Of a stretch of 64,000 nucleotides of DNA, positions 16,930 to 25,811 are shown one piece after another. Each line of letters opens with the position of its first letter. Position 1 is the stretch's first letter. Location: positions 310,001-374,000 of the forward strand of contig NZ_RWBG01000003.1 in assembly GCF_003944795.1 (NCBI RefSeq), given 5' to 3'. Made by a program: the position numbers and the translations under genes. The stretch comes from Mangrovimonas spongiae (GTDB lineage: Bacteria > Bacteroidota > Bacteroidia > Flavobacteriales > Flavobacteriaceae). The notes under the pieces were generated by a model. That model searched no databases and was not told where the DNA came from. It saw only the letters and a list, made by a program, of their open reading frames with translations.

Positions 16930-18159
16930 ATGCATTTAAAACTTCATCAATCGCACATAAAAAAAGAGAGTCATATAACAGTCTCAGGGTCTAAAAGCGA
17001 ATCCAATAGGTTACTGTTATTACAAGCTTTATACCCTAAAATAAATATAAGTAATCTTTCCGATTCAGACGATTCTCATGTCATGCAAAAAGGTCTGTCA
17101 GGACATTTTGATGTTGTAGACATTCATCATGCTGGAACAGCTATGCGTTTTCTAACAGCCTATTTTGCTATGCAAGCACAAAAAGAGGTGGTTTTAACAG
17201 GCTCCGAAAGAATGAAAGAGCGTCCCATAAAAATACTCGTTGATGCTTTAAAAAATCTTGGGGCTGATATTACTTATATGGAGAACGATGGTTGCCCACC
17301 ATTAAAAATTTTAGGAAAGGAACTTGTAAAAGACAAAGTAACTCTTAATGCTCATGTAAGTAGCCAGTACATTTCGGCGTTATTGTTAGTTGCTCCTAAA
17401 TTAAAAAATGGGTTAGAGCTAACACTAAAAGGAGAAATAACATCCGTACCATATATAAAAATGACCTTGTCGCTATTAGAGCAAATAGGTGTTGATACAA
17501 CATTTAAGGATAATATTATTACCGTCACCCCAAAACCTAGTTTAGATAAAACGATAGATAGTATTGTAGAGTCCGATTGGTCATCAGCATCTTATTTTTA
17601 TAGCATAGTAGCTATGTCTTCTATGGGGACTAAAATAACTTTATCGTCTTATAAGGAAAATAGTTTGCAAGGGGACTCCGAATTGGCAAGCATATACCAA
17701 CAATTTGGTGTGCAAACCAGTTTTAAAAAGAATACAATAACTCTAGAAAAAATATCAGAAGTTACTCTAGAAAAAGATATCGAACTTAATTTAGTAAACT
17801 GCCCAGATATTGCCCAAACCATAACGGTAACCTGTCTAGGATTAGGTCTTTCATGCTATTTGTCAGGATTACATACACTTAGAATTAAAGAAACCGATAG
17901 ATTACAAGCCTTAAAAACAGAAATTAAAAAACTAGGTGGGCATATTAATATTACAGATAATTCATTAAAATTACACGCTTCAAACAAACTAATAAGAAAC
18001 ATAGAAATCAATACGTATAACGACCATAGAATGGCTATGGCCTTTGCGCCATTAGCACTAAAAACAGACATTTTAATTAAAAATGCCTATGTGGTTACAA
18101 AGTCTTACAAAGCGTTTTGGGATGATTTAAAAACACTTGGATTTAAGATATCTCAATAA
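16930..18159 (+). CDS. aroA: 3-phosphoshikimate 1-carboxyvinyltransferase (EPSP synthase)
   Basis: It joins phosphoenolpyruvate to shikimate-3-phosphate, the penultimate step to chorismate. The 409-residue protein has SGSKSESNR near the N-terminus, AGTAMRFLTA (68-77), ERPIKILVDAL, SSQYISALL, ESDWSSASYFY and NDHRMAMAFA near the end. The segment is more divergent than in textbook enzymes: the Pro that follows AGTAMR in E. coli (Pro101) is Phe74 here. It closes the aromatic gene run, although rsgA, dtd and the MazG-like gene intervene. Confidence 0.93.
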   Translation: MHLKLHQSHIKKESHITVSGSKSESNRLLLLQALYPKINISNLSDSDDSHVMQKGLSGHFDVVDIHHAGTAMRFLTAYFAMQAQKEVVLTGSERMKERPIKILVDALKNLGADITYMENDGCPPLKILGKELVKDKVTLNAHVSSQYISALLLVAPKLKNGLELTLKGEITSVPYIKMTLSLLEQIGVDTTFKDNIITVTPKPSLDKTIDSIVESDWSSASYFYSIVAMSSMGTKITLSSYKENSLQGDSELASIYQQFGVQTSFKKNTITLEKISEVTLEKDIELNLVNCPDIAQTITVTCLGLGLSCYLSGLHTLRIKETDRLQALKTEIKKLGGHINITDNSLKLHASNKLIRNIEINTYNDHRMAMAFAPLALKTDILIKNAYVVTKSYKAFWDDLKTLGFKISQ

Positions 18160-18174
18160 TAATCGGTTAAATAC

Positions 18175-18206
18175 TTGACAACCCATACTTTCAGATTGTA
18201 TATTTG
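18175..18206 (+). promoter_or_regulatory. Promoter of queA
   Basis: TTG at 18175-18177, a 21-base spacer and a perfect TATATTTG at 18199-18206 match the Bacteroidota housekeeping consensus, 26 bases before the queA start. Confidence 0.65.
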
Positions 18207-18232
18207 CACCTTTGAAAATATAAAACAAGCAA

Positions 18233-19282
18233 ATGAAATTATCCAATTTTAATTTTGAACTTCCTAAGGAGTTGTTGGCAGAGTATCCATCAGAGCACAG
18301 AGACGAAGCTCGTTTAATGGTTTTAAACCGAGAAAAGAAAACCATAGAACACAAGCTTTTTAAAGATCTTGTAGATTACTTCAATGAAGACGATGTCATG
18401 ATACTTAATAATACAAAAGTATTTCCGGCTAGACTTTTTGGTAACAAAGAAAAAACAGGTGCAAGAATAGAGGTGTTCTTATTAAGAGAGCTTAACGAAG
18501 AACAACGTTTATGGGATGTTTTAGTAGACCCAGCCAGAAAAATTAGAATTGGTAATAAACTTTATTTTGGCGAAGACGAATCGTTAGTTGCCGAAGTTAT
18601 CGATAATACAACATCAAGAGGAAGAACATTACGTTTTTTATACGATGGTTCTTATACAGACTTTAGAAAAAAGCTGAACGAATTAGGAGAAACACCACTT
18701 CCAAAATACATAAAAAGAGAGGTTGAGCCTGAAGATGAAGATAGATACCAAACTATTTTTGCAAAAAACGAAGGTGCCGTAGCAGCTCCAACAGCTGGAC
18801 TTCATTTTTCTAAACATTTATTAAAACGATTAGAAATTAAAGGCATTAATTTTGCCGAAATTACTTTGCATGTTGGTTTAGGGACCTTCAATCCAGTAGA
18901 GGTAGAAGATCTTTCTAAGCATAAAATGGATAGCGAAGAAATCACTATCGATAAATTAGCTGTTAATACAATTAATCAAGGAATAGCTGAAAAACGAAAA
19001 ATATGTGCAGTAGGAACCACGGTAATGAGAGCTGTTGAAAGTTCGGTGTCTTCAAGCGGAACTTTAAACGAATTCCAAGGGTGGTCTAATAAATTTATTT
19101 TCCCACCTTACGATTTTAGTATAGCTAATTGTATGGTAACAAACTTTCATACACCAAAATCTACATTATTAATGATGGCCTCTGCATTTGCAGGACACGA
19201 TTTTATTATGGAAGCTTACGAAGAAGCCGTAAAAGAAAAATATCGTTTCTACACTTATGGCGATGCGATGTTAATTCTATAA
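18233..19282 (+). CDS. queA: S-adenosylmethionine:tRNA ribosyltransferase-isomerase
   Basis: It transfers and rearranges the ribosyl part of SAM onto the 7-aminomethyl-deazaguanine of tRNA to form epoxyqueuosine. The 349-residue protein has family motifs [14 protein letters not shown] at the N-terminus, [27 protein letters not shown] and [19 protein letters not shown]. It has its own promoter and ends at a strong terminator, so it is probably monocistronic. Confidence 0.95.
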   Translation: MKLSNFNFELPKELLAEYPSEHRDEARLMVLNREKKTIEHKLFKDLVDYFNEDDVMILNNTKVFPARLFGNKEKTGARIEVFLLRELNEEQRLWDVLVDPARKIRIGNKLYFGEDESLVAEVIDNTTSRGRTLRFLYDGSYTDFRKKLNELGETPLPKYIKREVEPEDEDRYQTIFAKNEGAVAAPTAGLHFSKHLLKRLEIKGINFAEITLHVGLGTFNPVEVEDLSKHKMDSEEITIDKLAVNTINQGIAEKRKICAVGTTVMRAVESSVSSSGTLNEFQGWSNKFIFPPYDFSIANCMVTNFHTPKSTLLMMASAFAGHDFIMEAYEEAVKEKYRFYTYGDAMLIL

Positions 19283-19303
19283 AAGTTTTATATCCAATAA
19301 CAT

Positions 19304-19333
19304 AAAACCTTGTTTAACGACAAGGTTTTTTTT
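19304..19333 (+). terminator. Terminator of queA
   Basis: AAAACCTTGT (19304-19313) pairs perfectly with ACAAGGTTTT (19320-19329) around a six-base loop, with a run of eight Ts at 19326-19333. Confidence 0.85.
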
Positions 19334-19350
19334 ATGCCATTTGTAAATAG

Positions 19351-19358
19351 TACTTTTG
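19351..19358 (+). promoter_or_regulatory. -7 element of the rlmN promoter
   Basis: TACTTTTG exactly matches TAnnTTTG, 12 bases before the rlmN ATG. No clear TTG -33 box is seen, since the queA terminator T run occupies that position. Its location argues against the upstream TTG (19356) as the rlmN start. Confidence 0.5.
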
Positions 19359-19370
19359 CAACAGATTTAT

Positions 19371-20411
19371 ATGAAGACAAAAAAGAAAGATATACGAGCC
19401 TTAAGTAAAGAACAATTGCGTGATTTTTTTGTGGCTGAAGGCGACCAAGCCTTTCGTGGTAACCAAGTGTACGAATGGCTTTGGAGTAAAGGCGCTCATA
19501 GTTTTGATGATATGACCAATATCTCAAAACAAACTAGAACAATGTTAGATGATAATTTTGTTATCAATCATATAAAAGTCGATCAATTACAGCGTAGTAA
19601 CGATGGTACGATAAAAAATGCTGTTAAACTTCACGATGGATTAATTGTTGAATCGGTTTTAATTCCAACATCAAAAAGAACCACAGCTTGTGTGTCGTCG
19701 CAAGTAGGATGTAGCTTAGATTGTAAGTTCTGTGCAACAGCTAGGCTTAAACGTATGCGAAACCTGAACCCAGATGAAATTTTCGATCAGGTTAAAGCCA
19801 TAGACAACGAAAGTCGTTTATATTTCGATCGCCCGTTAAGTAATATTGTTTTTATGGGCATGGGTGAGCCTTTAATGAATTACAATAATGTATTAAAAGC
19901 TATCGATAAGATAACTTCTTCAGAAGGATTAGGAATGTCTCCAAAACGAATTACTGTGTCAACTTCGGGTGTGCCTAAAATGATTAAAAAGATGGCCGAT
20001 GAAGAGGTGAAATTCAAATTAGCAGTATCATTACACTCTGCCATAGATGAGGTTCGTACATCTATCATGCCATTTAATGCTACATTTCCATTAAAGGACT
20101 TAAGAGAAGCTTTGGAATATTGGTATGCTAAAACTAAAAATAGAATTACTTACGAATATGTGGTTTGGAAAGGTGTTAACGATAAACAAAAAGATGTTGA
20201 TGCCCTAGTGCAGTTTTGCAAATTTGCGCCAAGCAAAGTCAATTTAATAGAATATAATCCTATAGATGACGGCGATTTTCAACAAGCCAATGAAGAAGCA
20301 CTTCAAATGTATATAAACACATTAGAGGCAAATAATATAACTGTAACGGTAAGGCGTTCTCGTGGTAAAGATATTGATGCCGCCTGCGGACAATTAGCTA
20401 ATAAGAGTTAA
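19371..20411 (+). CDS. rlmN: Dual-specificity 23S rRNA/tRNA adenine C2 methyltransferase
   Basis: This radical-SAM enzyme methylates A2503 of 23S rRNA and A37 of some tRNAs. The 346-residue protein has the cluster motif Cys114-x3-Cys118-x2-Cys121 (GCSLDCKFCATA), the GMGEPLMNYNN motif and the C-terminal catalytic cysteine in DAACGQLA. The ATG at 19371 was chosen because an upstream TTG overlaps the promoter -7 element. A symmetric terminator follows directly. Confidence 0.94.
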   Translation: MKTKKKDIRALSKEQLRDFFVAEGDQAFRGNQVYEWLWSKGAHSFDDMTNISKQTRTMLDDNFVINHIKVDQLQRSNDGTIKNAVKLHDGLIVESVLIPTSKRTTACVSSQVGCSLDCKFCATARLKRMRNLNPDEIFDQVKAIDNESRLYFDRPLSNIVFMGMGEPLMNYNNVLKAIDKITSSEGLGMSPKRITVSTSGVPKMIKKMADEEVKFKLAVSLHSAIDEVRTSIMPFNATFPLKDLREALEYWYAKTKNRITYEYVVWKGVNDKQKDVDALVQFCKFAPSKVNLIEYNPIDDGDFQQANEEALQMYINTLEANNITVTVRRSRGKDIDAACGQLANKS

Positions 20412-20412
20412 C

Positions 20413-20443
20413 AAAAAAGCCACTTAATTAAGTGGCTTTTTTT
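20413..20443. terminator. Bidirectional terminator between rlmN and the T9SS protein gene
   Basis: GCCACTTAA (20419-20427) pairs with TTAAGTGGC (20428-20436), flanked by six As on the left and seven Ts on the right, so it can end transcription from both convergent genes. Confidence 0.85.
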
Positions 20444-20461
20444 GTTTTTTACTAGGTACAA

Positions 20462-21448
20462 TTATTGTTTGATAAACTTTAAAGTCTGTTTCTTATCACC
20501 AGAAGTAATGGTCATAAAATAAATACCATCATCAAAGTTTTTTACATCAATAGTATTATCAAAATTGCTATCATCTATTTGCATTACTTTTTTTCCAAGT
20601 TGATCAAATATATCAATACTAGTAATGTCTAAATTGGTTTTAACACTTATTAAATCAGATGTTGGATTAGGGTAAAGGCTAAAGCCTTGTGCTTCAAACT
20701 CATCTATAGAAAGTTCAGGGTCGGCCTCTGTTGTAAACGTAAAGTCTGCACTAGTAACTTCACCAAGACAGTTGGTTGAAGTAACACTCCAAGTATAAGT
20801 TGTGCTATAAGCCCAGGTATAAGTTATATTAACTGGGTTTGCAACACCGTTTACAGAGCCAACACTAGTTAAATTATAAGTATAATTAGTTGCTTCTCCA
20901 TTATCAGTCCAAGTAAATCCATTTATTACTGGGTTTGCTGGGTCAGTCATATCAATTGGTACGTCGGTAGCGCCATCAGCAGGGTATGTTGCAACAGCAG
21001 CATCTGGTAAAACAGTTGCAGTGCAAGTACAAGAAGGGCTTGTACATTGTATTGTCGTTAAAGTAGCATCACTCGCTTGTGTGTTACACAAAGCATCTAA
21101 ATGCCAGTGAATAATAACATCTGTAGTAGTTGCTGTAAAAGATACTGAAGAGGCGCCATGCCCTAAAACAGTACCTCCGGTAGATGGATTATCCCAATCT
21201 ATTTCAGCTACAGTAATATAAATGCTAGTGCTATTAGTTCCTGTAACAGTGTAAGTATTGCCAATTATTAATCCTTCAATCGCAGAGTACTCAGCATTTG
21301 GCCAATTATCTGTAGCTATTTGTTCAGCAGTCCCATCATTAACCATAACAAGGTTTCCGTAATTACCGCCTGAAATGGTAGTACATTGACTGTAAACTCC
21401 AAAAGAGGTTATTAAATTTAAAAAAAGTAACAAAGTAATTTTTTTCAT
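20462..21448 (-). CDS. Secreted protein with type IX (T9SS type A) sorting domain
   Basis: The 328-residue product has a signal peptide (1-20, ending GVYSQ), a cysteine-containing N-terminal region, an Ig/fibronectin-like module (about 150-245: YPADGATDVPID ... TYTWSVTSTNC ... DFTFTT) and a C-terminal sorting domain (about 255-328) of the type A pattern: FSLYPNPTSDLISV, then LGKKVMQ, then LKFIKQ. The C-terminal domain directs export through the type IX system, whose motor genes gldKLMN lie further along. No enzymatic motif was found, so an adhesin or surface-structure role is possible but unproven. Confidence 0.88.
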   Translation of the reverse strand: MKKITLLLFLNLITSFGVYSQCTTISGGNYGNLVMVNDGTAEQIATDNWPNAEYSAIEGLIIGNTYTVTGTNSTSIYITVAEIDWDNPSTGGTVLGHGASSVSFTATTTDVIIHWHLDALCNTQASDATLTTIQCTSPSCTCTATVLPDAAVATYPADGATDVPIDMTDPANPVINGFTWTDNGEATNYTYNLTSVGSVNGVANPVNITYTWAYSTTYTWSVTSTNCLGEVTSADFTFTTEADPELSIDEFEAQGFSLYPNPTSDLISVKTNLDITSIDIFDQLGKKVMQIDDSNFDNTIDVKNFDDGIYFMTITSGDKKQTLKFIKQ

Positions 21449-21573
21449 AAAGATTTATGTTTAATAGGTTATTAATAGCCATAAATTTAGTTTTTTTCTA
21501 AAAAAGAGTGTTTGCAGTAAGTGTTAAATATTTCAAAATGCTCTATTAAATAGTATATAAAGCTGTTTTTTCC

Positions 21574-21581
21574 TAGTTTTG
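21574..21581 (+). promoter_or_regulatory. -7 element before the polyprenyl synthase gene
   Basis: TAGTTTTG is a perfect TAnnTTTG, 21 bases before the TTG start codon. No convincing -33 TTG was seen. Confidence 0.45.
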
Positions 21582-21602
21582 TGAGGATTTTACATTTCTC
21601 TT

Positions 21603-22580
21603 TTGAAAGTCGTTGAACAAATAAAACAACCCATTGCTTTTGAAATGGAACTTTTCGAACAAAAGTTCCAACTGTCTATGTCTTCAAAAGTAGCATTGCT
21701 TAATAGGATTACGCATTATATTGTAAACCGTAAAGGCAAACAGATGCGTCCTATGTTTGTGTTTTTGGTGGCTAAAATGCTGAATAATGGCGAGGTGAGC
21801 GAAAGAACATATCGCGGTGCCTCGGTTATTGAACTGATTCATACAGCAACCTTAGTACATGACGATGTGGTAGATGATAGCAATAGGCGTCGTGGCTTTT
21901 TCTCAATAAATGCCCTTTGGAAAAACAAAATTGCCGTATTAGTTGGCGATTATCTGCTTTCAAAAGGTTTATTGCTTTCCATAGATAATAACGATTTCGA
22001 TTTACTTAAAATTATTTCGGTTGCTGTTCGAGAAATGAGCGAAGGTGAGTTACTTCAAATAGAAAAGGCTAGAAAATTAGATATTACCGAAGCTGTTTAT
22101 TACGAAATTATTCGTCAAAAAACAGCCACACTAATTGCCGTATGTTGCAGTTTAGGCGCAGCTTCTGTAAAGCCTAATTCGCCAGAAGTAGAAGCCATGC
22201 GTAAGTTTGGTGAACTTATAGGAATGGCTTTTCAAATTAAAGATGATTTGTTTGATTACGGCGAGGAAAAAATAGGTAAGCCAACAGGTATAGATATTAA
22301 AGAACAAAAAATGACACTTCCCTTAATTTATGTTCTTAATAATTGTACACCAAAAGAGAAAAAGTGGCTTATAAACTCCATTAAAAACCATAATAAAGAT
22401 AGGAAACGCGTAAAAGAAGTCATTGCTTTTGTTAAGGCTAATAATGGTTTGGAGTATGCTATTTCTGTTATGGAGAAGTTTCAAAAAGAAGCTTTAAGTA
22501 TTTTAGAAAACTATCCATCTTCAGAGTTTAAAGATTCACTGCAACTTATGGTGAATTATGTTATCGATAGAAAAAAGTAA
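21603..22580 (+). CDS. Trans-polyprenyl diphosphate synthase (quinone side chain type)
   Basis: It elongates isoprenoid diphosphates, most likely for the menaquinone tail. The 325-residue protein has the first aspartate-rich motif HDDVVDD (86-92) followed by NRRRG, and the second, QIKDDLFDY, near residue 215, plus GKQMRP (45-50). The start is TTG at 21603: an in-frame stop lies at 21582-21584 with no ATG or GTG between, and the N-terminal MKVVEQIKQPIAFEM is typical of flavobacterial homologues. A terminator follows. Confidence 0.9.
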   Translation: MKVVEQIKQPIAFEMELFEQKFQLSMSSKVALLNRITHYIVNRKGKQMRPMFVFLVAKMLNNGEVSERTYRGASVIELIHTATLVHDDVVDDSNRRRGFFSINALWKNKIAVLVGDYLLSKGLLLSIDNNDFDLLKIISVAVREMSEGELLQIEKARKLDITEAVYYEIIRQKTATLIAVCCSLGAASVKPNSPEVEAMRKFGELIGMAFQIKDDLFDYGEEKIGKPTGIDIKEQKMTLPLIYVLNNCTPKEKKWLINSIKNHNKDRKRVKEVIAFVKANNGLEYAISVMEKFQKEALSILENYPSSEFKDSLQLMVNYVIDRKK

Positions 22581-22606
22581 ACATTTCTTGTTTAGTATAT
22601 TTGGTT

Positions 22607-22631
22607 AAAAACCAGTGTATTGTGGTTTTTT
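22607..22631 (+). terminator. Terminator after the polyprenyl synthase gene
   Basis: AAAAACCA (22607-22614) pairs with TGGTTTTT (22623-22630) around an eight-base loop, with a T run inside and after the second arm. Confidence 0.6.
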
Positions 22632-22650
22632 GAAATTATTTTTTTATTCA

Positions 22651-22677
22651 GGCAACCATTGGATCACATTTTGCGTC
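22651..22677 (+). promoter_or_regulatory. ECF-type promoter upstream of the sigma factor gene
   Basis: GGCAACC (22651-22657), a 16-base spacer and CGTC (22674-22677) resemble the AAC ... CGT pattern recognised by many ECF sigma factors, and no housekeeping box is seen. Placement just ahead of an ECF sigma gene suggests autoregulation. Confidence 0.55.
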
Positions 22678-22710
22678 TTTATAAATAGAAGTCAACTTTA
22701 AAATAACTTT

Positions 22711-23274
22711 TTGAAAGTCATTCAACTGCACAATAACGAACAAAACCTTATAAAAAGGGCTTTAAAAAATAAGCGCAATGCACAGCAAGCGTTGTTCGAT
22801 TTGCATGCACCTAAAATGTTGAGTGTTTGTAGGTATTACATAAAAGATGTACATCAAGCAGAAGAAGTGATGCTAAATGGGTTTTTAAAAGTATTTACCC
22901 ATTTAAAAAGTTATAAGGCAGCAGGAAGTTTTGAAGGTTGGGTAAGACGTATTATGGTTAGAGAAGCCATTTCGTTTTTAAGAAAACAAAAACATGTTGA
23001 GTTTTCTATGGAAGACATGTCTTTACCTAACACATATTCAGACAATATAACTTCTAATATGAATGTTGCCGAAATTCAGCAGTTAATAGACCAACTTCCA
23101 GAAGGCTATAAAATGGTGTTTATATTATATGCCATAGAAGGTTATAAACACAATGAAATTGCTACCATGCTGCAAATAACAGAAGGGACTTCAAAATCGC
23201 AGTTGTTTAAAGCACGACAAATGTTGCAACAACAAATTATTAAGCAAAATAAGATTGAAAATGGCACCACTTAA
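22711..23274 (+). CDS. ECF-type RNA polymerase sigma factor
   Basis: The 187-residue sigma-70 family protein has region 2 (about 25-95: ALFDLHAPKMLSVCRYYI ... FEGWVRRIMVREAISFLRK) and region 4 with its helix-turn-helix (about 120-180: LPEGYKMVFILYAIEGYKHNEIATML). The start is TTG at 22711; an in-frame TAA lies at 22699-22701. It is preceded by a candidate self-recognised promoter and overlaps the next gene, which encodes a single-pass membrane protein, by 14 bases. That is the usual sigma/anti-sigma layout. Confidence 0.92.
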   Translation: MKVIQLHNNEQNLIKRALKNKRNAQQALFDLHAPKMLSVCRYYIKDVHQAEEVMLNGFLKVFTHLKSYKAAGSFEGWVRRIMVREAISFLRKQKHVEFSMEDMSLPNTYSDNITSNMNVAEIQQLIDQLPEGYKMVFILYAIEGYKHNEIATMLQITEGTSKSQLFKARQMLQQQIIKQNKIENGTT

Positions 23275-24037
23275 ATTTGAAGAGCATATAAAAGAGCGTT
23301 TAGAGTCGAGACATATTTCACCGTCTCAATCAGCTTGGAATAAGTTGGAAGACAAACTTGATGTTGTTGAGAAACACTCAAATAAAAAATGGTATTGGAT
23401 TATTGGTATTGCTGCCTGTTTTATTGGGGTACTGTTACTATCAACCTTGTTTTTTAAAGTCGCTAATCAGTCAAAAAGTATTGAAGCGGATAGTAAAGTT
23501 GTCGAGCAAGCGCCAAAATCATTGGAAAATACTATTGAAACTAATGCGGTAAAAAAAACTGTTAAGAATGAGAAATTAATAGAAAATTCAGCATCAAAAG
23601 AACACATTAAAGTCCCTGATCATAAAAATCGTGTTGTGTCCAACTCTAATGCTAATAAAACAGAAATACAACATGAGGCATTGTTGCAAAAAAATGTGAA
23701 TCAAGATGATTTAGTGGCCACTACAAAAGTTCAGGAGAATGATGTCGAAACAACATTTGAAGACGAAAAAATTAAAGAAGTCGTGGCTAGTATTCAAAAA
23801 ATGAAAGCAAATCAATCATCGGTTACCGATACAGAAATAGATTCGCTACTTAAAAAAGCACAAAACGACATACGAGCTCATAGAATATATAATCAAGCAA
23901 CAAAAACTGTAGATGCTATGGCGTTACTTCAAGACGTTGAAGAAAACATAGATCACTCCTTTAGAGATAAGGTTTTTGAAGCATTATTATCTAGTTACGA
24001 AACGGTAAAAACTGCAGTTGCCCAACGTAACCATTAA
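23261..24037 (+). CDS. Single-pass membrane protein, probable anti-sigma factor
   Basis: Starting at ATG 23261 the protein has 258 residues: a charged cytoplasmic N-terminus (1-43, including the SAWNKLEDKLD segment common to proteins following flavobacterial ECF genes), one transmembrane helix (about 44-66, WYWIIGIAACFIGVLLLSTLFF) and a long low-complexity extracytoplasmic part rich in Lys, Glu, Asn and Val. No zinc anti-sigma motif is present. The role is inferred from topology and from the 14-base overlap with the sigma gene; the family is not well characterised. Confidence 0.65.
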   Translation: MAPLKFEEHIKERLESRHISPSQSAWNKLEDKLDVVEKHSNKKWYWIIGIAACFIGVLLLSTLFFKVANQSKSIEADSKVVEQAPKSLENTIETNAVKKTVKNEKLIENSASKEHIKVPDHKNRVVSNSNANKTEIQHEALLQKNVNQDDLVATTKVQENDVETTFEDEKIKEVVASIQKMKANQSSVTDTEIDSLLKKAQNDIRAHRIYNQATKTVDAMALLQDVEENIDHSFRDKVFEALLSSYETVKTAVAQRNH

Positions 24038-24066
24038 AACAATCATCAATTAAAAAACGAACAGTT

Positions 24067-25164
24067 ATGAACACTATTACAAAATTAATCGTGCCGCTCA
24101 TCTTATGCTTAAGTATTACGTTTGTAAAGGCACAAGACACCCTACAATCTCAAAAAGTTGATTATAAAATCGAGTATTTACAGGAGTCCATAAAACAGGT
24201 AACATCAGAGGAGAAAGCGTTATTAAAACAAGAAGTAGAAGATATTAATAAACAACTTGATGCAGGTAGTATTACACAGGAAAAAGCCGATGCATTAAAA
24301 CAGCAAGCTGCCGAAAAGCGTGCCTTAAACATAGAAAATAGGATTGCTATTATTGAAAATAAAATAGCCTTGTTAGAACGCAATGAAGAAATCGATTTTA
24401 ATGATGAAGAGTCCTTAAAATATGTTTTTAAAATTGGTAAAAATGAAGACTCAGATGCATACGATAGAGGCGTTGTTTATTTTGGCGAAGAAGAAGATTA
24501 TAAGTTAAAGCCCAGAAAATACGACCGGCGAACCACAAGCGATTTAGTATTTGCTATTGGTTTTAATAATGCTGTAATAGAAGGCGAGTCCTTAAACGAT
24601 TCTCCATATAAATTAGGAGGATCTGGTTTTGTAGAGTTAGGCTGGGCATGGAAAACACGGGTGTTTAAAAACACTAATGCTTTAAGGGTAAAATACGGCA
24701 TGTCTTTTCAGTGGAATAAATTAGATATTAAAGACGATAAGTATTTATATGAAAACGATGAAGGCATAATCACTTTACAAGAGTTTCCTTATCAAGTTAG
24801 AAAGTCGAAATTTAGAACAACCAATTTAGTATTCCCAGTACATTTCGAGTTTGGACCTTCAAAGAAAATCGAAAAAGAAGATTATTTTAGGTATTCAACC
24901 TATCATAAATTTAAATTTGGTATAGGTGGCTATGCTGGATTTAATATTGGCTCGCTACAAAAGGTGAAGTATAAATTAGACGGTAATCGCGAAAAAGATA
25001 AATACAAAAGCTATAATACAAACAATATCGTATATGGGTTAAGTGCTTATGCTGGATTTGGTAATGTAGGAATTTATGCAAAGTACGATTTGAATCCTAT
25101 ATTTAAAGACCAAGCCATCGATCAAAATAATATTTCATTAGGATTAAGATTTGATTTGGATTAG
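24067..25164 (+). CDS. Outer-membrane beta-barrel protein with N-terminal coiled coil
   Basis: This 365-residue protein has a signal peptide (1-22, ending FVKAQ), a strongly charged coiled-coil region (about 28-110, many Glu/Lys/Gln heptads) and a C-terminal half of alternating aromatic strands ending in a barrel-like ISLGLRFDLD. It is the third gene of the ECF operon, 29 bases after the membrane protein, and so is a candidate target or sensor component of that envelope circuit. No specific function was recognised. A strong terminator closes the operon. Confidence 0.7.
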   Translation: MNTITKLIVPLILCLSITFVKAQDTLQSQKVDYKIEYLQESIKQVTSEEKALLKQEVEDINKQLDAGSITQEKADALKQQAAEKRALNIENRIAIIENKIALLERNEEIDFNDEESLKYVFKIGKNEDSDAYDRGVVYFGEEEDYKLKPRKYDRRTTSDLVFAIGFNNAVIEGESLNDSPYKLGGSGFVELGWAWKTRVFKNTNALRVKYGMSFQWNKLDIKDDKYLYENDEGIITLQEFPYQVRKSKFRTTNLVFPVHFEFGPSKKIEKEDYFRYSTYHKFKFGIGGYAGFNIGSLQKVKYKLDGNREKDKYKSYNTNNIVYGLSAYAGFGNVGIYAKYDLNPIFKDQAIDQNNISLGLRFDLD

Positions 25165-25167
25165 AAT

Positions 25168-25194
25168 AAAAAAGCCCATTATTTGGGCTTTTTT
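25168..25194. terminator. Bidirectional terminator after the ECF operon
   Basis: AAAAAAGCCCA (25168-25178) pairs with TGGGCTTTTTT (25184-25194) around a five-base loop; A and T tracts on both sides allow use by the convergent lipoprotein gene as well. Confidence 0.85.
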
Positions 25195-25212
25195 ATTTAA
25201 CTAAATAAGGGT

Positions 25213-25632
25213 TTAGTCAACATCATTAAAAATAACATCTCCGGAGTAATTTTCGCCATCTAATGCTTGCTGAATAGTAATTGTAGTATTCTGTTTATCA
25301 GTGAATTTAAACCAACCTTCGTTTACCCCTTGAGCATCACCTACCAAGTTTTCTATTTTCATTATTGTTTCATCTTCGTTTAGCCAAAACCAATCACCAG
25401 TTGCAGTATAGGTGTTACCTAACATTTCAAGTCTTTGTTCATACTGTCCATTGGAGTGAAAATAGATATCAGCAGCAAAGTCTTCACTGTCATACCACCA
25501 TTTATCATATATATTTACATTTGATGGTGTTTCAGGTTGGTCATTGTTGTCGTCATCGCTTGAACAACTGCTAAATAAAGCAATACATAAGAATAGGGAT
25601 AATAGAGATTTGGATAACATAAAATTTTTCAT
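25213..25632 (-). CDS. Small surface lipoprotein, lipocalin-like in size
   Basis: This 139-residue protein has a lipoprotein signal ending LFSSC (Cys23), followed by the acidic stretch SSDDDNND. Acidic residues directly after the lipidated Cys act as a surface-export signal in Flavobacteriia, so it is probably on the outside of the cell. The mature part is short and beta-rich with several Trp and Tyr (KWWYDSEDF, TATGDWFWLNEDE), resembling the small lipocalin-like lipoproteins of the phylum. A run of sixteen As on its coding strand lies about 55 bases upstream of the start. Confidence 0.7.
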   Translation of the reverse strand: MKNFMLSKSLLSLFLCIALFSSCSSDDDNNDQPETPSNVNIYDKWWYDSEDFAADIYFHSNGQYEQRLEMLGNTYTATGDWFWLNEDETIMKIENLVGDAQGVNEGWFKFTDKQNTTITIQQALDGENYSGDVIFNDVD

Positions 25633-25686
25633 TTTAAATAAAATTGAAATTGATTAATAAATAGTTTTTGATTTACCTGCAAGTTA

Positions 25687-25702
25687 TTTTTTTTTTTTTT
25701 TT
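25687..25702. repeat. Homopolymer tract of 16 T (A on the minus strand)
   Basis: Sixteen consecutive Ts lie 55 bases upstream of the minus-strand lipoprotein gene, about where an UP element or promoter spacer would be. It is the longest homopolymer noticed in the window and could vary in length by slippage. Confidence 0.8.
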
Positions 25703-25811
25703 GTTTTCACAAATTGGGATATATTTTGTTCAAAACAATCTAAATCCTTTACTATTAAAAACGGAATAAAAAGATGATTAAGATTCATTAAAAACGAGAG
25801 CTGTAGAAATC

